Origin: Rutpela maculata
Taxonomy: Eukaryota > Arthropoda > Insecta > Coleoptera > Cerambycidae
NCBI GenBank assembly: GCA_936432065.2
Contig: OW386291.2
Location: 21,863,821 to 21,927,820 of the forward strand
Direction: 5' to 3'
Length of the DNA stretch: 64,000 bases
Shown in pieces: positions 35,550-47,994 of the stretch. A program made the translations under genes and the position numbers. Numbering within the stretch: the stretch's first letter is position 1; each line of letters opens with the position of its first letter. The notes under the pieces are model-generated. The model saw only the letters and a program-made list of their open reading frames with translations. It was not told the DNA's origin and did no database searches.

Positions 35550-36427
35550 CAGGGTGTATTAAATAGGTGATGCGATGACAACCCTCACAGTGGCTTCATA
35601 AGTGCTTACTTTGTACATAATGTAACGGCAAGACCAATAAGTTCTCTCATTACTTACGCATAGATAGATAATTTTACAGGTTCTGTGCATACGTGCATAC
35701 AGTGTTGCATATATTCCCGGCCCTTTGTTTTTTGTTTAGTGAAACAAGAGTCCAATAACATCTGACATTAAGTAGCTAAATTAAAACATTGAAAGAATAT
35801 ATGCAACACTACATGCAGCATTGCACATGTCGTCACAGCTGACCTCAAAAATATATGTTTCTTAAGATTTACAAGTATTACGTAGCTATTATTAAAATTT
35901 CTGCCTGGTTCCTGTACTTTCAACCAAAATCAGGTTCAACGTAATGTGTATGAAGTTTTAAATAGTTTGTCACAATAAAATAAGACACTTTTTGCAGGTT
36001 AGGAATCTAACCTATAATTAGCAGTCTATTTTTATCAATCAACAATATACAGAAAGTAGGTATTTTCATAATAAATAAAAAGTGTGTAAGTTGTGATTTG
36101 CATAATACCTAAATAATATTCTCTAATCATGATAAAAGCAAATAAATAAAAAATAATTAATTGTAAAAATAAATCAAGAATTTTAAATATTTGCTTAGAG
36201 CCAGTATGGCTCTAAGCTAAAAATGCCTATACAAACATTAAAAATGAGGATAAACGAAAAAACCGTAAAATTTGAGGTTATGTTAGTTATACGATGTACA
36301 TGCCCTGGTAATTGTAGGACCTTATTGGTCGCGCCATCTACTAAAGTAAATAGAAACCATGCACTTATGAAGCCATTATTATAATAGAAAAGTGCCGTAC
36401 GTCGGACCACCTATTTAATACACCGTG
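35550..36427. mobile_element. hAT-like element with 8-bp TSD, split by MITE family A copy 2
   Basis: The ends CAGGGTGTATTAAATAGGTG and CACGGTGTATTAAATAGGTG (inverted) are flanked by GTCTTACC at 35542-35549 and 36428-36435. The inner part (about 35820-36290) is a partial copy of the family at 26890-27664, so it landed inside this element or was captured by it. Confidence 0.75.
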
Positions 36428-36435
36428 GTCTTACC

Positions 36436-37394
36436 ACAGGTCTATGAGAGTTTTCGTTCGGAAATTCGTATAGGCAATCAAAATATAAATGCTCCATCGC
36501 AATATCATCAGACTTTCTTGAATCATTAGGGGGTCAAATGATGGATGAATCACTAAATAAGTTAATTCTTGCAGCCAACAAGAATTTGACTTGGAAAATT
36601 CATTTCAAAAGGAAACTACTGATTTTCAATTTAAATCGATATTAATTTTTATTTGAACAAGAGATTACACACAAATAAATTATAATATTGATTTAAAAAT
36701 AATCTTGTGTTAAATTGAGACCAGCTATTTTTTGGATTAAATATATTATATTTAATTTAAAATTATCTGTATTCTTAGTTTAATTTGATTTTAAGTTTGA
36801 TCTAAAAAATTCAATATTATTGTTTTAAATAAGAGGTAATTTTAAATATAACGTACAATTTATTCACAAAGACTTTAACACAATTTTAAAGGAAATATAT
36901 TGAGGAATAGTGTTAAAAAAAGAAAACTAGGATTTTTCATTTTAAATAAATTAAATGTACAATTTAATACTACATACTTATCTAATTAAGGATAATCTTA
37001 AATAAATTGTACTCTTCATTTGAAATTTTTATCTTATTCATTATATAAAAACTTATCGTTTATTTCGATTGAAGCATATTTATTCAAATCAAATATACTT
37101 TTTTTGGGTGCAGTGCGGTAAATGTAATTCGACAATTTCTCCTACTGATTAAAAAAAATTTTTTGATGGATTTTTAGAGACAACTTTATATAATGGTACT
37201 AGGCTATTGAAAAGCATGTTAAAGAATTTTTCCAATGTGTTCAGGGCTCTAGGAGAAATTGTCGAATTACGAAATCATTTTCTTAAGCACGACACCGCCA
37301 TCCTTAAATTGTGCGTAAATTTTTTTCTGTCCTTAAATTTTCGTATATAAGATACCGAAATAGAATTTACATTTATTTTGAACTCTACTATATA
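36436..37394. other. AT-rich intergenic DNA with a small palindromic MITE
   Basis: The first 670 bp is unrecognised. At 37124-37270 GTAATTCGACAATTTCTCCTA and its mirror bound a short element. No gene. Confidence 0.5.
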
Positions 37395-38029
37395 CAGAGT
37401 GTGCCCAATAAGACCTATAACTTTTTTATTGTCTATCCGATTTGAATCAAATTTTACTCAAGTATAGAACAAATTAGGATCTACTTAAGACCAGAAAAAC
37501 TTTCACCTCCTACAAATGCAAAGAAATCGAAAAATTTTGTTAATGAAACTTGTTCAGATTGTACAAAAACAAAATTTAATCAAAATAAAAAAATATCAAA
37601 ATTTTAATTAAAATAATGTCAAAATTCGAAAATATTATCTTAATGGGTTTTTTGTTTAGAAAACTGTACTATGACAGTTTTGTTTGAACGTAAACCCAAG
37701 CTGCCAGGTAGTGGTCAAGCAATTTGCAGTTTTTTTTTTATTATTTTTAACATTTTTATTTTCCAATTTTTTTATTTTGATTAAATTTCGGGCATAAGGT
37801 TTTTGGATAATCCTGAACAAGTTTCATTACCAAAATTTTCCGATAAAAAAATGCCTAATATTATTTTTTGATTTTTTCCACATATTTTGGTGCCGCAGGT
37901 GGCTTTGCATTTGTAAGAGGCAAATGTTTTTCTGGTCATAATTAGATCCTAATTTGTTCTATACTTGAGAAAAATTTGATTCAAATCGGGAAAAAAAAAT
38001 AAAAAAGTGCAATCTTATTGGGCACAGTG
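37395..38029. mobile_element. Mariner-type MITE, TA target site
   Basis: Ends CAGAGTGTGCCCAATAAGA and, inverted, CACTGTGCCCAATAAGA, flanked by TA. The arms match inward for over 150 bp (for example AGTATAGAACAAATTAGGAT). No ORF. Confidence 0.7.
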
Positions 38030-38830
38030 TATAAATCTAATAAAGAACTCAGAACTTTTTAATGGATTGTGTTGTCTTACATTAATTTTGTTACAGAACG
38101 ATGTTTAACATTATATTTTAAAATTTTTTGCTCAAACTTAAAACCTTGACGTCATCGACATTTTAAGCCTATTTGAACAAAAAACAAAAATTTCAAAATT
38201 ATTTTTCTGTTACTATACTTCCACTCCACTACGTGAAGGTAAAAGTAATATTTAGATACAACAAAAACCTTCAATATCATCATATCAATCAAATAAATTT
38301 TTTCTAACTAGATTATAAATATAACAAAAAATAAATCTTCTGAAACACAAAATGGCTACTTAAACTAACAATAATTGAGTAAATAAACACGAGGTAAGTT
38401 CTCAGGCTTTTTGGCAACAAGTTTTTTTACTACTTTTTCTTTTTTGACAGTAAAAGTTCCATATTTCAGTGTCAAGTGTTTTCGCTTTATCAAAACACCC
38501 ATACCTGTAATAAATCCGCTTTTTTAAGTGGTAACGTAACTTCTTATCCTTCTTTAACACCTTTTCTAATTTAATTTTTCCGTTTGATATTATATTTAGT
38601 TTTCTTCTATTCAGATTCCTTTTTATTTCTAAGATTTTGAAATTCATACAGTTCTTCAGTTCTTTCAAAATCACCATAACTAAGGACTGTAGTAGCTGTC
38701 GTTGACGCGAAATTTGAAAAACAATCACAAACATTTTTTATTGTTCCCTATGACTTTCTGTGAAGGTAGACAAACATTTATAAAAAAAAAATTGTTAAAG
38801 TTGAAAGCCCTATTTATGATTGTTATGGCA

Positions 38831-39112
38831 AAATAAAATTATAAAAAAAAAATATTTTTAAGAAAAAGCTTATATTTGAAAAAAAAAACTACTAAAAAGT
38901 AAAAATTTTTTTCAAATTTATACACCTGGAAACCAAAAGCTTTGGGGGCGGTCATATAGCGCTATTGTATAGTTACTTTGCTCAATTGACCGCCCCAAAG
39001 CTTTTGGTTTCCAGGTGTATAAATTTTAAAAAAATTTACTTTTACTTTTTAGTAGTTTTTTCAAATAAAAGCTTTTTCTTAAAAATATTTTTTTTTTATA
39101 ATTTTATTTTTT
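38831..39112. repeat. Near-perfect foldback, about 125-bp stem
   Basis: The arms 38831-38953 and 38987-39112 are reverse complements, with ACACCTGGAAACCAAAAGCT exact and only A-tract length differences. The loop is about 33 bp. Strong potential hairpin or cruciform. Confidence 0.85.
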
Positions 39113-39159
39113 ACTTTTTAGTCTACTTATTTTACAGACAGACAAAACCTTTTCATTTG

Positions 39160-39340
39160 CCACCGCCATCCACCCCTTCCCTCTCCCGTCTTCTCACACT
39201 CACGTTCTAACACTACTTCCCACTTCTTCCCTCCTCGCCCCACCCCTTCCCCATCTCGTCCCACGCCTTCCCCATCTCTTCCCACCCCTTTCCCACCTCT
39301 CCCCGCCCCTTTTCCACCTTTTCCCACCCCTTCCCTATAG
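39160..39340. repeat. Pyrimidine-rich CCCCTTCCC low-complexity tract
   Basis: Degenerate repeats of CCACCCCTTCCCCATCTC-like units, pure C/T for long stretches on the plus strand. An unusual base bias in an AT-rich region. Not coding; the opposite-strand Gly-rich frame is an artefact. Confidence 0.8.
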
Positions 39341-40622
39341 ATAGTAAGTACTCGACTTTTAGAACAATTTTTTGCTTATGCGTAGAAAAAAAAAGACATC
39401 GATTTTTGAGATATATACATTATACGTTTTTTCGTATTTTCTTTCATTTAGACTTTCATATTTTGAAAAGTACGCATTTTTAAGGCCAAATAAACATAGG
39501 TAAACGTGTTTAGAATACGATTTCTTACAAAAAAGGTTCTATACATTTTCCCGATTATCCCATTGGTTTTTCCGGAAAAGCGACTTGAAAAATATATATG
39601 TGTTTTTTCGTGTTTTTTTTTATTTTGAATGCAAATATCTCGAAAAGCACGCGATTTTAGATCTAAATGAACATAAATAAACTTGTTCAGAATGAGATTT
39701 TCTACAAAAAACCTCCTATACATTTTTCGATTATCCCATTGGTTTTTCCAGAAAAGCTTCTTGAATATATTTTTCAAGAAGCTTTTCCGGAAAAACCAAT
39801 GGGATAATCGGAAAAATGTATAGGAGCTTTTTTGCAGGGAATCTCATTCTGAACAAGTTTACTTATGTTCATCTGGCCCTAAAATCGCGCACTTTTCGAG
39901 ATATTTGCATTCAAAATAAAAAATACACGAAAAAAACACATATATATATATATATATATATATTTCATATCCCTTTTCCGGAAAATCCAATGGGACAATC
40001 GGAAAAATGTATAGAACCTTTTTTGTAGGAAGTCGTATTCTGAACACGTTTACCTGTGTTCGTTTAGCCTTAGAAACGCGTACTTTTGGAGATATACACA
40101 TCTAAATAAAAAAAAAAACACGAAAAAACGTATATGTGAGGCGGAAAGTAAAAAGGGACCTCTTGTCGGCGATGTCAATTTTTCAGTACAGTTGAAATTA
40201 GTGGTTTGGGTCAAAATGATAGATTTTCGGATTTTGTCCTTTACAAGTAAGTTGTAATCGATTACAAAACCGATATAATTGGATGAAACACTTAAAATAA
40301 TTAATAAAGCAGTCAATGTTCAGCCCTGGAAAAGATACCTCCTGACGCTTATGGAGAAATTAGAGGGGACCGACAAGAGGTCACTTTTCATAAACGCACT
40401 AGTAACTTAAACAAAAAAAATCATAGAGACATGATTTTTGTACCAAATTGTTCAGAATTAGAGCTTAATTCATTTAATATCAATAACTAAAAATCGGAAA
40501 TTGCCGACAAGAGGTCCCTTTTTGCTTTCCGCCTCACATATATATGTATATATCTCAAAAATCATTTCTTTTTTTTCTGCGCATAAGCAAAACCTTGTTC
40601 TAGAAGTTGAATACTTACTTCC
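39341..40622. mobile_element. Large inverted repeat made of tandem units, with nested palindromic MITE
   Basis: The outer ends TAAGTACTCGACTTTTAGAA and GAAGTTGAATACTTACT mirror each other. Each half contains about two copies of a unit of roughly 130-180 bp (GATTATCCCATTGGTTTTTCC), inverted at about 39776. A separate palindromic element at about 40135-40545 (ends GAGGCGGAAAG, with GGGACCTCTTGTCGGC) is inserted in the right half within a TA-rich stretch. No gene. The short protein frames here are repeat translations. Confidence 0.7.
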
Positions 40623-40639
40623 TATGCAGAGAAACTGCT

Positions 40640-41570
40640 GTTCAGAATTTTTCTCCGCTTTTTTCCTAATTTGAGTGGACTATTGCATTGTCACCGGACT
40701 TATACACGTGTGCCAAATTCCAAAGCTCTAGCTTAATAGAACTAGTCGAAATTCAGCTTGCAAGATTTGACCTAAACTAACAAACACACAAACAAACAAA
40801 CATTGCAAGTTAAATAATAGCTTTTAATAATAAGTATATTTTATGGCATTTTATAAATTTTATGACTTTTTCTGATTTTATGGCAACTGGAGACCCCCGA
40901 GAACTCTTCTCTCACTCAGATCAAATCAATAAATTGTAAAATATTTTCGCAATACCAAACGCGTTGGTACAAAGAAAAAGGGAGCAAGAAAATAACATTA
41001 CCGCAAGATGTTATATGGAATACAGTTTCCAACTGCCTTGATGTATATTTAGGGCGGGCTAAAAAAAATGAAAATTTGAATTTGCGAATGATATAGCTTA
41101 TAATTTGTTGATATGTATCTAAAACTAATTCAGTTAAATTTTTAGCCAAATCGGTTAATATCTAGCCAGCCCCCCACGGCCTTGAAAATTAAGGAAAAGG
41201 CCAATTTTTCCATTTTTAACATTTTTCAAACTTGAAATTTTTTTATGACTCTTTATTAATGTCTAAACGTGTGTGGCATTTTTCAAATTGAAGTTTGAAA
41301 TTTTTTTTATGGCTTTATTGATATCTAAATGTGTGAGGTAAAAGTTTTCCGAATAAAATATTTTTCAGTTCCAGGGAAATTAGATATGTTGTACAAAAAA
41401 CCTTATTTTCGTCAAATTCCACTTTTCAGTGACAAATTTCTAATGTGTCTGGCAAAAGTTACAGACAAACAGAAATATTTTTTGCTCAAACTTAAAATTT
41501 CGACATTTCATAACATTCTAAGCCTATTAAACAATAAAACATTATTTTTTTTTTGACAAACTATGAAATA
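40640..41570. other. Intergenic DNA with a dispersed-repeat copy
   Basis: 40670-40840 (TATTGCATTGTCACCGGAC, CTTGCAAGATTTGACCTAAA, GCAAGTTAAATAATAGCTTT) is related to 57440-57600. The rest is unrecognised. Confidence 0.5.
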
Positions 41571-44500
41571 GAAGAAGAACTTTATTGAATTAGGAAGAGA
41601 CCTAATATACACATGATAAAAAACCTATACTACAAAAAATACGTTGCAAAAGTAAACATAGGTATTAAAATTAAAAATAAAACATTAAAATATTAAAATA
41701 CCTTAACCTAAATAGATGGTAATTTACAAATTACATAATACTAAGACATTATTTTCTATTCTTATTCAATTTACTTTAAGTACAATCTATTTATTCCTAA
41801 TAAATTCTTTTATCTTAATTTTGAAACTGTTTAACGTTGTAGCATCTTTTACAGATTCGGGTAACTCATTAAATTTTTGAAAACCTTTAAAATATAATGT
41901 ATTCATAGAGTTACGGCAATTAGTTCTTGCAATATGAATATTGTTTGTACCTCTTGTATTTTATGTATGAATATCTTTGTTGAAAGTAAGGAAATGCTGA
42001 AAATATTCTGGATATTCATTTGATTTACTATTTTAAATACAAAAATCATGGTAAAATAGTACAGTCTATTTTCAACTGAGAACCAATTAAGAGATGTCAA
42101 CATTGAATTAATTGGAGTAAGGCGACTTGCCTTTAAAATGACTCTCATTCCACGATTTTGCAGTTTTTGCAGCATATTCAGTTTATTAAGATTGAATAAG
42201 AATAATATTGATGCACAATAATCAAAATGCGGCTGAATAATAGTATTATAAACAGTGATTTTAGTTTCAGTTGATAAATGTTGTGCTATTCGACTAAAGA
42301 AATAAAGTTTTTTAGAAATTTTCTTGTAGATATAATCAAAGTGATGGTCAAAATTCAAAAAGTTATCAAGTTGAAATCCCAGATATTTTACTGTAGAGAC
42401 AATTTTAATTTGTTCACCATTAATATTCAAATTTATGTTGTCAATATCAAGAAAACTATACTTATATTTTGTAGTAAATATCAACGCCTTTGTTTTTTCC
42501 ACATTTAATTTTAGTTTATTGATATTTAAATATCTATTCACAGATACTAAGATAGCATTCATTTTTTGGATTGCTCTGTCCAGGTTAACATCGCTACAAG
42601 CTATTAAGGTGTCGTCAGCAAAGCGGTTAATAAATTCACATTCTACAAATAGTTCAATATCATTTATGTATAATAAAAACAGAAGGGGGCCTAACACACT
42701 ACCCTGTGGAATTCCTACATCATTATTTATTTCATTTGATATTTTATCATAAAAGCGGACGCATTGTTTGCGATTTTTTAAATAGTCACAAATCCAGTCA
42801 AGTACCTTACCACCAATACCATATTATTTTAACTTAGATAACAATATCTTTCGGTCAATTGTCTCAAAGGCTCGCTTTAAGTCCAAAAATACAGTAATAA
42901 CATATTTATTGTTATCTAAGCTAGTTTTGATGTTGCATAGTGTGATTTGTAGTGCTGTTTCACATGAATAATTTTTACGAAAACCAGATTGATTATTTAT
43001 TAATATTGAATTCACAGAAACATGGTGCAATAATTGTTCATTTACAGCTAATTCTATAAGCTTTTCTATTGCTGGCAAGGTATTAATTGGACGAAATTCT
43101 TCAGCCTTAGTGGTGTTACCTACTTTCTGGATAGGGATAACTGTACTAATTTTTAACGCGCTTGGAATTTTTCCAGTATTAAGAGATGTATTTATTAAGT
43201 TTAATATAACATGGCCAATAGTTTCAAATACTTGTTTAACTATTCTACAATTTAATGTTTCATGTATAGACAATTTGTTATCTAAACTGCTAACAAGTTT
43301 CCGCAAGTCTTGCATAGAAAGCATTTCAAAGTTTTTGAATTTTAAATATAAATTATTGTTTAAATTAGACCAAGTTTCAGTACTATCAATACTTTGAACA
43401 ATATTACCAATACTTTCAACAAAATACTCATTAAAATTATGCGCAATCTCCATACTGTCACAGACGACTTTATGATCATCACCAGTTCCAAAATTTACAC
43501 ATTTTGGAATGTCTTGATTATTACTATTGACTAGCTTTTTAAGAGTTTTCCACATTTCTTTTGGATTGTTTCTAAATCTGTCTATTTTATCAAAATAATA
43601 CTGTTTCTTTTTTTGTTTTAAAAGATATACTTTAAAAATTTGCCATTTGTTTTGTTTTTCATTGTCAGTACACATTTTGAACTCCTTATAAGCTCTATCC
43701 CGGTTTTTAATTTTATCAAGCACCTCATAATCGAACCACGGTAATTTAGATACTGATATGATTCTATAGGAGCAACGCTATTAGTTACAGTTTCACAATT
43801 TCCAAAAATTTCCTGATATATAGTATCGACATCAATAGAGTTTAAATTGAAATTAATCATTATAAGACTAGTTTTGATTTTATTTAAATTTTCCGTGCTT
43901 AATTTCCTAAATTTGTTTGTGATTTCATTGGAGCTAACACTATTGTATACATTTACTGAAATTACAGAATGATCGGTTATTTTTGGACAATCATGAACAT
44001 CTGTCACTATATCAATTAGATTAGTTAACACATAATCAACTAATGTCTTACTATTGTCAGTTACACGAGTAGGTTTTGTTACACATTGTTTGATTCCATA
44101 CATTGTTAAAAGATTTTTCATTTTCTCACCATAGAATGAAGTACCCATCAAGTCTATATTAAAATCGCCAGCCAACACAAAACGACAATTTGTAGAGGAT
44201 AACACATCGCAAACTGCTTCAAAGTCTTCTATAAATTTAGAATGTGAACTTGATGGTGAATGGTAAAGACATCCAACAATATAGACTGAACTTATGAGAT
44301 CAATTTTTAGTAATTTACACCAGTAATTATCTTGTAGCTTAAATGTTTTAAAATTGGAAAAATTATAATTATTATTTATGTACAATATGACACCACCCGT
44401 ATGTCTACTTGTTGAATCACAACGGATATGATTGTAATTTTCAAGTTTTATTTCACTCTCTTCAATATCAGCTGTAGTTCTGGTTTCACTAAGTAAAATT

Positions 44501-44760
44501 ACCTTGGGATTATAACAAGTAATACTTCCTTGGATTTGATCATGATTTTTTAAAATACTTTGAGCGTTAAGGTAAATTATATCTGAGTTTAAAAGTATAT
44601 TTGGGTTTACAACTGGTTTTTTGGGTCCTGCTTATCTACGATGGTTGGTCTATTATTTATAAATTTAATTGTTTTATTATTATCCCCATTTTCGATGAAT
44701 TCCTGTAGTTTAGCTTTGGTGAAGTTAAAATAATCGCGCTGTGCTTTTGTTATATAAATA
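41571..44760 (-). mobile_element. 5'-truncated LINE with broken ORF2
   Basis: Minus-strand non-LTR element. The 3' end is near 41571 with CAATAAAGTTCTTCTTC. The 5' end is inside ORF1, whose last residues (FTKAKLQEFIENGDNN) are visible near 44700-44660. ORF2 follows directly. No target duplication identified. Confidence 0.75.
41903..44600 (-). pseudogene. LINE ORF2 pseudogene (endonuclease + reverse transcriptase)
   Basis: The endonuclease part near 44590-43800 shows IYLNAQSILKNHDQI, LLSETRTTADI, HTGGVILYI, LAGDFNIDLMG, LVDYVLTN and ITDHSVIS. A frame change near 43765 leads to the RT frame (FKMCTDNEKQ, STVIPIQKVGNT, FRPINTLPAIEKLIE, QSGFRKNYSCETAL, VFLDLKRAFETIDRK). An in-frame TAA at 42824 interrupts it. 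The same frame then resumes with a PQGSVLGPLLFLLYIND block and RFADDTLIACS, reaching a stop at 41903. Two lesions, so inactive. The catalytic ADD is intact. Confidence 0.8.
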
Positions 44761-45824
44761 ATATTATATGTTTATGTTTTCCTTTTAATAGGAAATTTAG
44801 ATACTCTAAAATAATTTAATTACGGTACATTCAAATTATTCTAGATTTGAATTTATTAGAAAAGTAATTTAAATTACTTGAAGTAATTTAATTTACATGA
44901 AGTAATTTCTATGAGTAATTAATTACTCTACAAAGGTATTTTCAGAGTATCGCTTGAGGAATTAATAATTTTTAAGTACAATTACTGCTTTGAAAAATGT
45001 AATTCAATTACAATTACTTTTTTTTGAAAAGTATTTAAATTAGTAATTTAATTGCTTTAGTAATTAATTACTCCCAGCTCTGGTACTGGATCTGATAAAT
45101 CCCTTTCTGTGTGCTGTTGCTTCTCCTGCAAGCGTGGAAAAATGTTTTCTTCATATGGACTTGTTCATTCAAATATTAGGAATCGATTGGGCAACGAAAA
45201 ACCATCTAAATTAGTATTTCTCTTCAAATGTTATAATACTTAATATGTCTACTGTTTTGTTCATCAGCAGAGCGGTTTATATATTAAAATCCGAACGGGC
45301 TGTACCCCTTACTCTTTCTAAATTTACAATAACAAAGGCTTTTGTCATGCTCAATTCTCTGGACGCGGAATGGTATTGAAGGATACACAATAAAATTCTT
45401 TCTGGTTTAAGCTATATTTCGTCGATTTCATTTAACGATTAACTTCTTAATTAACTTAAATTCGCCCGTCTCTTTCTGGACACATTTTTACAAACCTCAC
45501 TTTTTATTCACGATGCTCCCTTTGTCATGTCGTTGTATTTTGCAATTTTGTTGAAATGTCAAAAAATGCCACTTTTCATTCGTTCGTGTCGAGCCGAATT
45601 TTCGATTTGCCCTATACAATTTACGATGCGGATCAACTAGAACTCTTCCTCTTTCCATTGCGACATCGTACGGTTGTCCCGCTGGTGTATTTCGAAAAAT
45701 ATGAACATTTTAAGATTGCGTGTTTTTCGACTACAAAACGCTACTTTTTTTTTGCCCTTTTTCGTTATATCTCGGAAACGGTTGCAGCTACCTCAAAAAT
45801 AAATTTTCAGAAGGGTCCAGATAA
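44761..45824. other. Intergenic DNA rich in AATTAC repeats
   Basis: 44810-45075 is dominated by GTAATTAATTAC-type repeats in both orientations, ending at AATTACTCCCAGCTCTGG, which looks like the end of a hAT-type element. The rest has no clear content. The ORF at 45556-45903 is within a dispersed repeat and unsupported. Confidence 0.45.
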
Positions 45825-47277
45825 TTTCTTGATAAAAAAGACAACCGCGATAATATTGAAAACTATCGACAAATATCTCTACTCAGTAATTTTTCAAAAT
45901 TAATTGAACGGATAGTATATGATAGCTTTATCTCTTTCTTTGATTCCCATAACATTATTACTGCAAATCAACATGGGTTTAGAGCAAACAGATCAACTGA
46001 AACAGCCTCGTATAATCTACTGCAGTTTGTCTACACTCATCTAGATGAGGGGAAATATGTAGCAGCACTTATGTTTGATCTAACCCAAGCATTTGATACT
46101 ATAAATGTAAATTTACTATCAGAAAAACTCTATAAAATTGGAATAAGAGGTAATTATTTAGATTGGATTAAATCCTATATGAGTAACCGAAAAATGATAG
46201 TAAAAGTTAACAACGAACAATCAAAAGAAAGTAGTGTTTTGCTAGGCGTTCCCCAGGGGTCAGTGCTTGGTCCGCTGCTGTTTGTGTTATACATCAATGA
46301 TTTACCTGAGCATATTACGGAAGGCATAGTAACAATGTTTGCTGATGACACCACAGTTTGTGTGACTGGTACTACTTCTGAGGGGCTACTAGCCAATATA
46401 AAAACAGTCTATGATGACTTAGATATATGGTGTCAAAGAAATAGACTAATTCTAAATGAAAATAAAACAATTAACATGTACTTTCATAAGAGAAAATTAT
46501 TGGATTATTCAGCATTGTCGGAAATAAATATAACATTCTCTAAGGAGGCTAAGTTTTTAGGTACTTGGGTTGATGAAAATTTAGCATGGTCTAAACATAT
46601 CGAGCATGTCTGCTCTAAATTAAACAGTGCTTATTATGCCATAATGCAATTAAAATCTTCCCTAGATTGCAATGGACTTCTAAACGTTTATTTCTCGTTA
46701 GGATACAGTCACATATCATTAAACATTGTATTTGTCTGTCAAAAAAGGCTTATAAGGCTAATATTTAATTTAAAACCAACAGAGTCATGTAGGAATACAT
46801 TTATGGAGAACAATTTGTTGACAGTTTCCTGTATATTTATTCTGAAAAGTGTTTTGTATGTTAAACAAAATATCAATCAATTTTCAACACTAAGTAATAT
46901 TCACGGATATAAACATGCACCAAATTACAATTTTGTTACGATGTATAATAAGTTGCCTAATGATATTAAAAACATTACTAACTTTAATAAATTCAAACAC
47001 GAAACTAAAAAATATTTAATCCACCATACATTTTACAGTATTAATGAGTACCTTCAGTCATGAGTTTTTTTTTATGCCTCTAAGAGTTTTTGTTGACAAG
47101 ATATGTGTATAGGTATATATATATTTGTTTTTATCTTTGTTCTAATAATATTATATTATTATATTTACATTGTCTATGTTTTATACTTTACGTGTTTTTA
47201 TGTTTTATTTTACTATTGACTTACCATAATGTACACTATTGTATTCTTAAATGGTTAATAAAATATCTATCTATCTA
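45825..47277 (+). mobile_element. 5'-truncated LINE, reverse transcriptase to 3' end
   Basis: Begins within the RT domain and ends in a TATCTATCTATC tail at 47277. The frame is open from about 45831 to 47063. It has ENYRQISLLSNFSKLIER, NQHGFRANRSTETA, MFDLTQAFDTI, LGVPQGSVLGPLLF and TMFADDTTVCV. After LNVYFSLGYSHISLN the text jumps to CQKRLIRLIFNLKP, so a stretch appears to be deleted in frame. It is a different family from the LINEs at 19295 and 41571. Confidence 0.8.
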
Positions 47278-47994
47278 ATCGCCCAGTTCCATCAGAATTG
47301 TCCTAAATAATTTCGTTTCAGAGAAATCGACCCAAATGTTTGGGGATGCATGACTCAAAATGGTACATTTTTCGCTTAAAACCTCCATAACTCCTAAACG
47401 GTGGCTCCTAGGCCAAAAAACTTCACCCTAACGAATTTGTACAGAATTGAATTATCTAAGTCTTCTTTCTTTTAATTGTCATACTCCAAAAATTAACGAG
47501 CTAGGAGCAGTCAAAGTGGAGGCTTTTTAAAAAAATTTTTCATCCCGGCCTTGCCTACGTCATAGCTAAATATCGATTTTCTGAATCGTCCAATCAAATT
47601 CGTTCACTTCTGTCAAACTTCGAGGCGATAAAAAGTCATATACAGGGCGATTTGTCTAAATTGACATTTGTTTCGTGTTTTTGCGCGATGCAGATTGAAA
47701 CCAAGGACAATTGTATAAACTGTCGATCTGCATAAGCGCCCTCAATTTTACTTGCCAAATGGTAAACAACCATTCAATAGATGACACCAGCCGGTAAATT
47801 TCGATCTATAATAATGCCATTTGTTTTACCGCATAAGTGTGATGTACAGAGTGATATTTCTTAAAGCGGCAGAGCCTCCAAGTGATTTCGCTGATAACTC
47901 GGTTGTAGATATCGACTTGATATTTGAAACGTAGGTGGAACTATTGAAAAAAAAAAACAAATTCGAGTGAATCAAAAATACACCTACGTCACAA
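47278..47994. other. Intergenic DNA, unrecognised
   Basis: No ORF or inverted repeat recognised. The phrase CATAACTCCTAAACGGTGGCT suggests noncoding repeat sequence. Confidence 0.4.

Noticed and set aside
39127..39327. Gly/Lys-rich minus-strand ORF
   Set aside because: Translation of the C/T low-complexity tract; no start context or homology.
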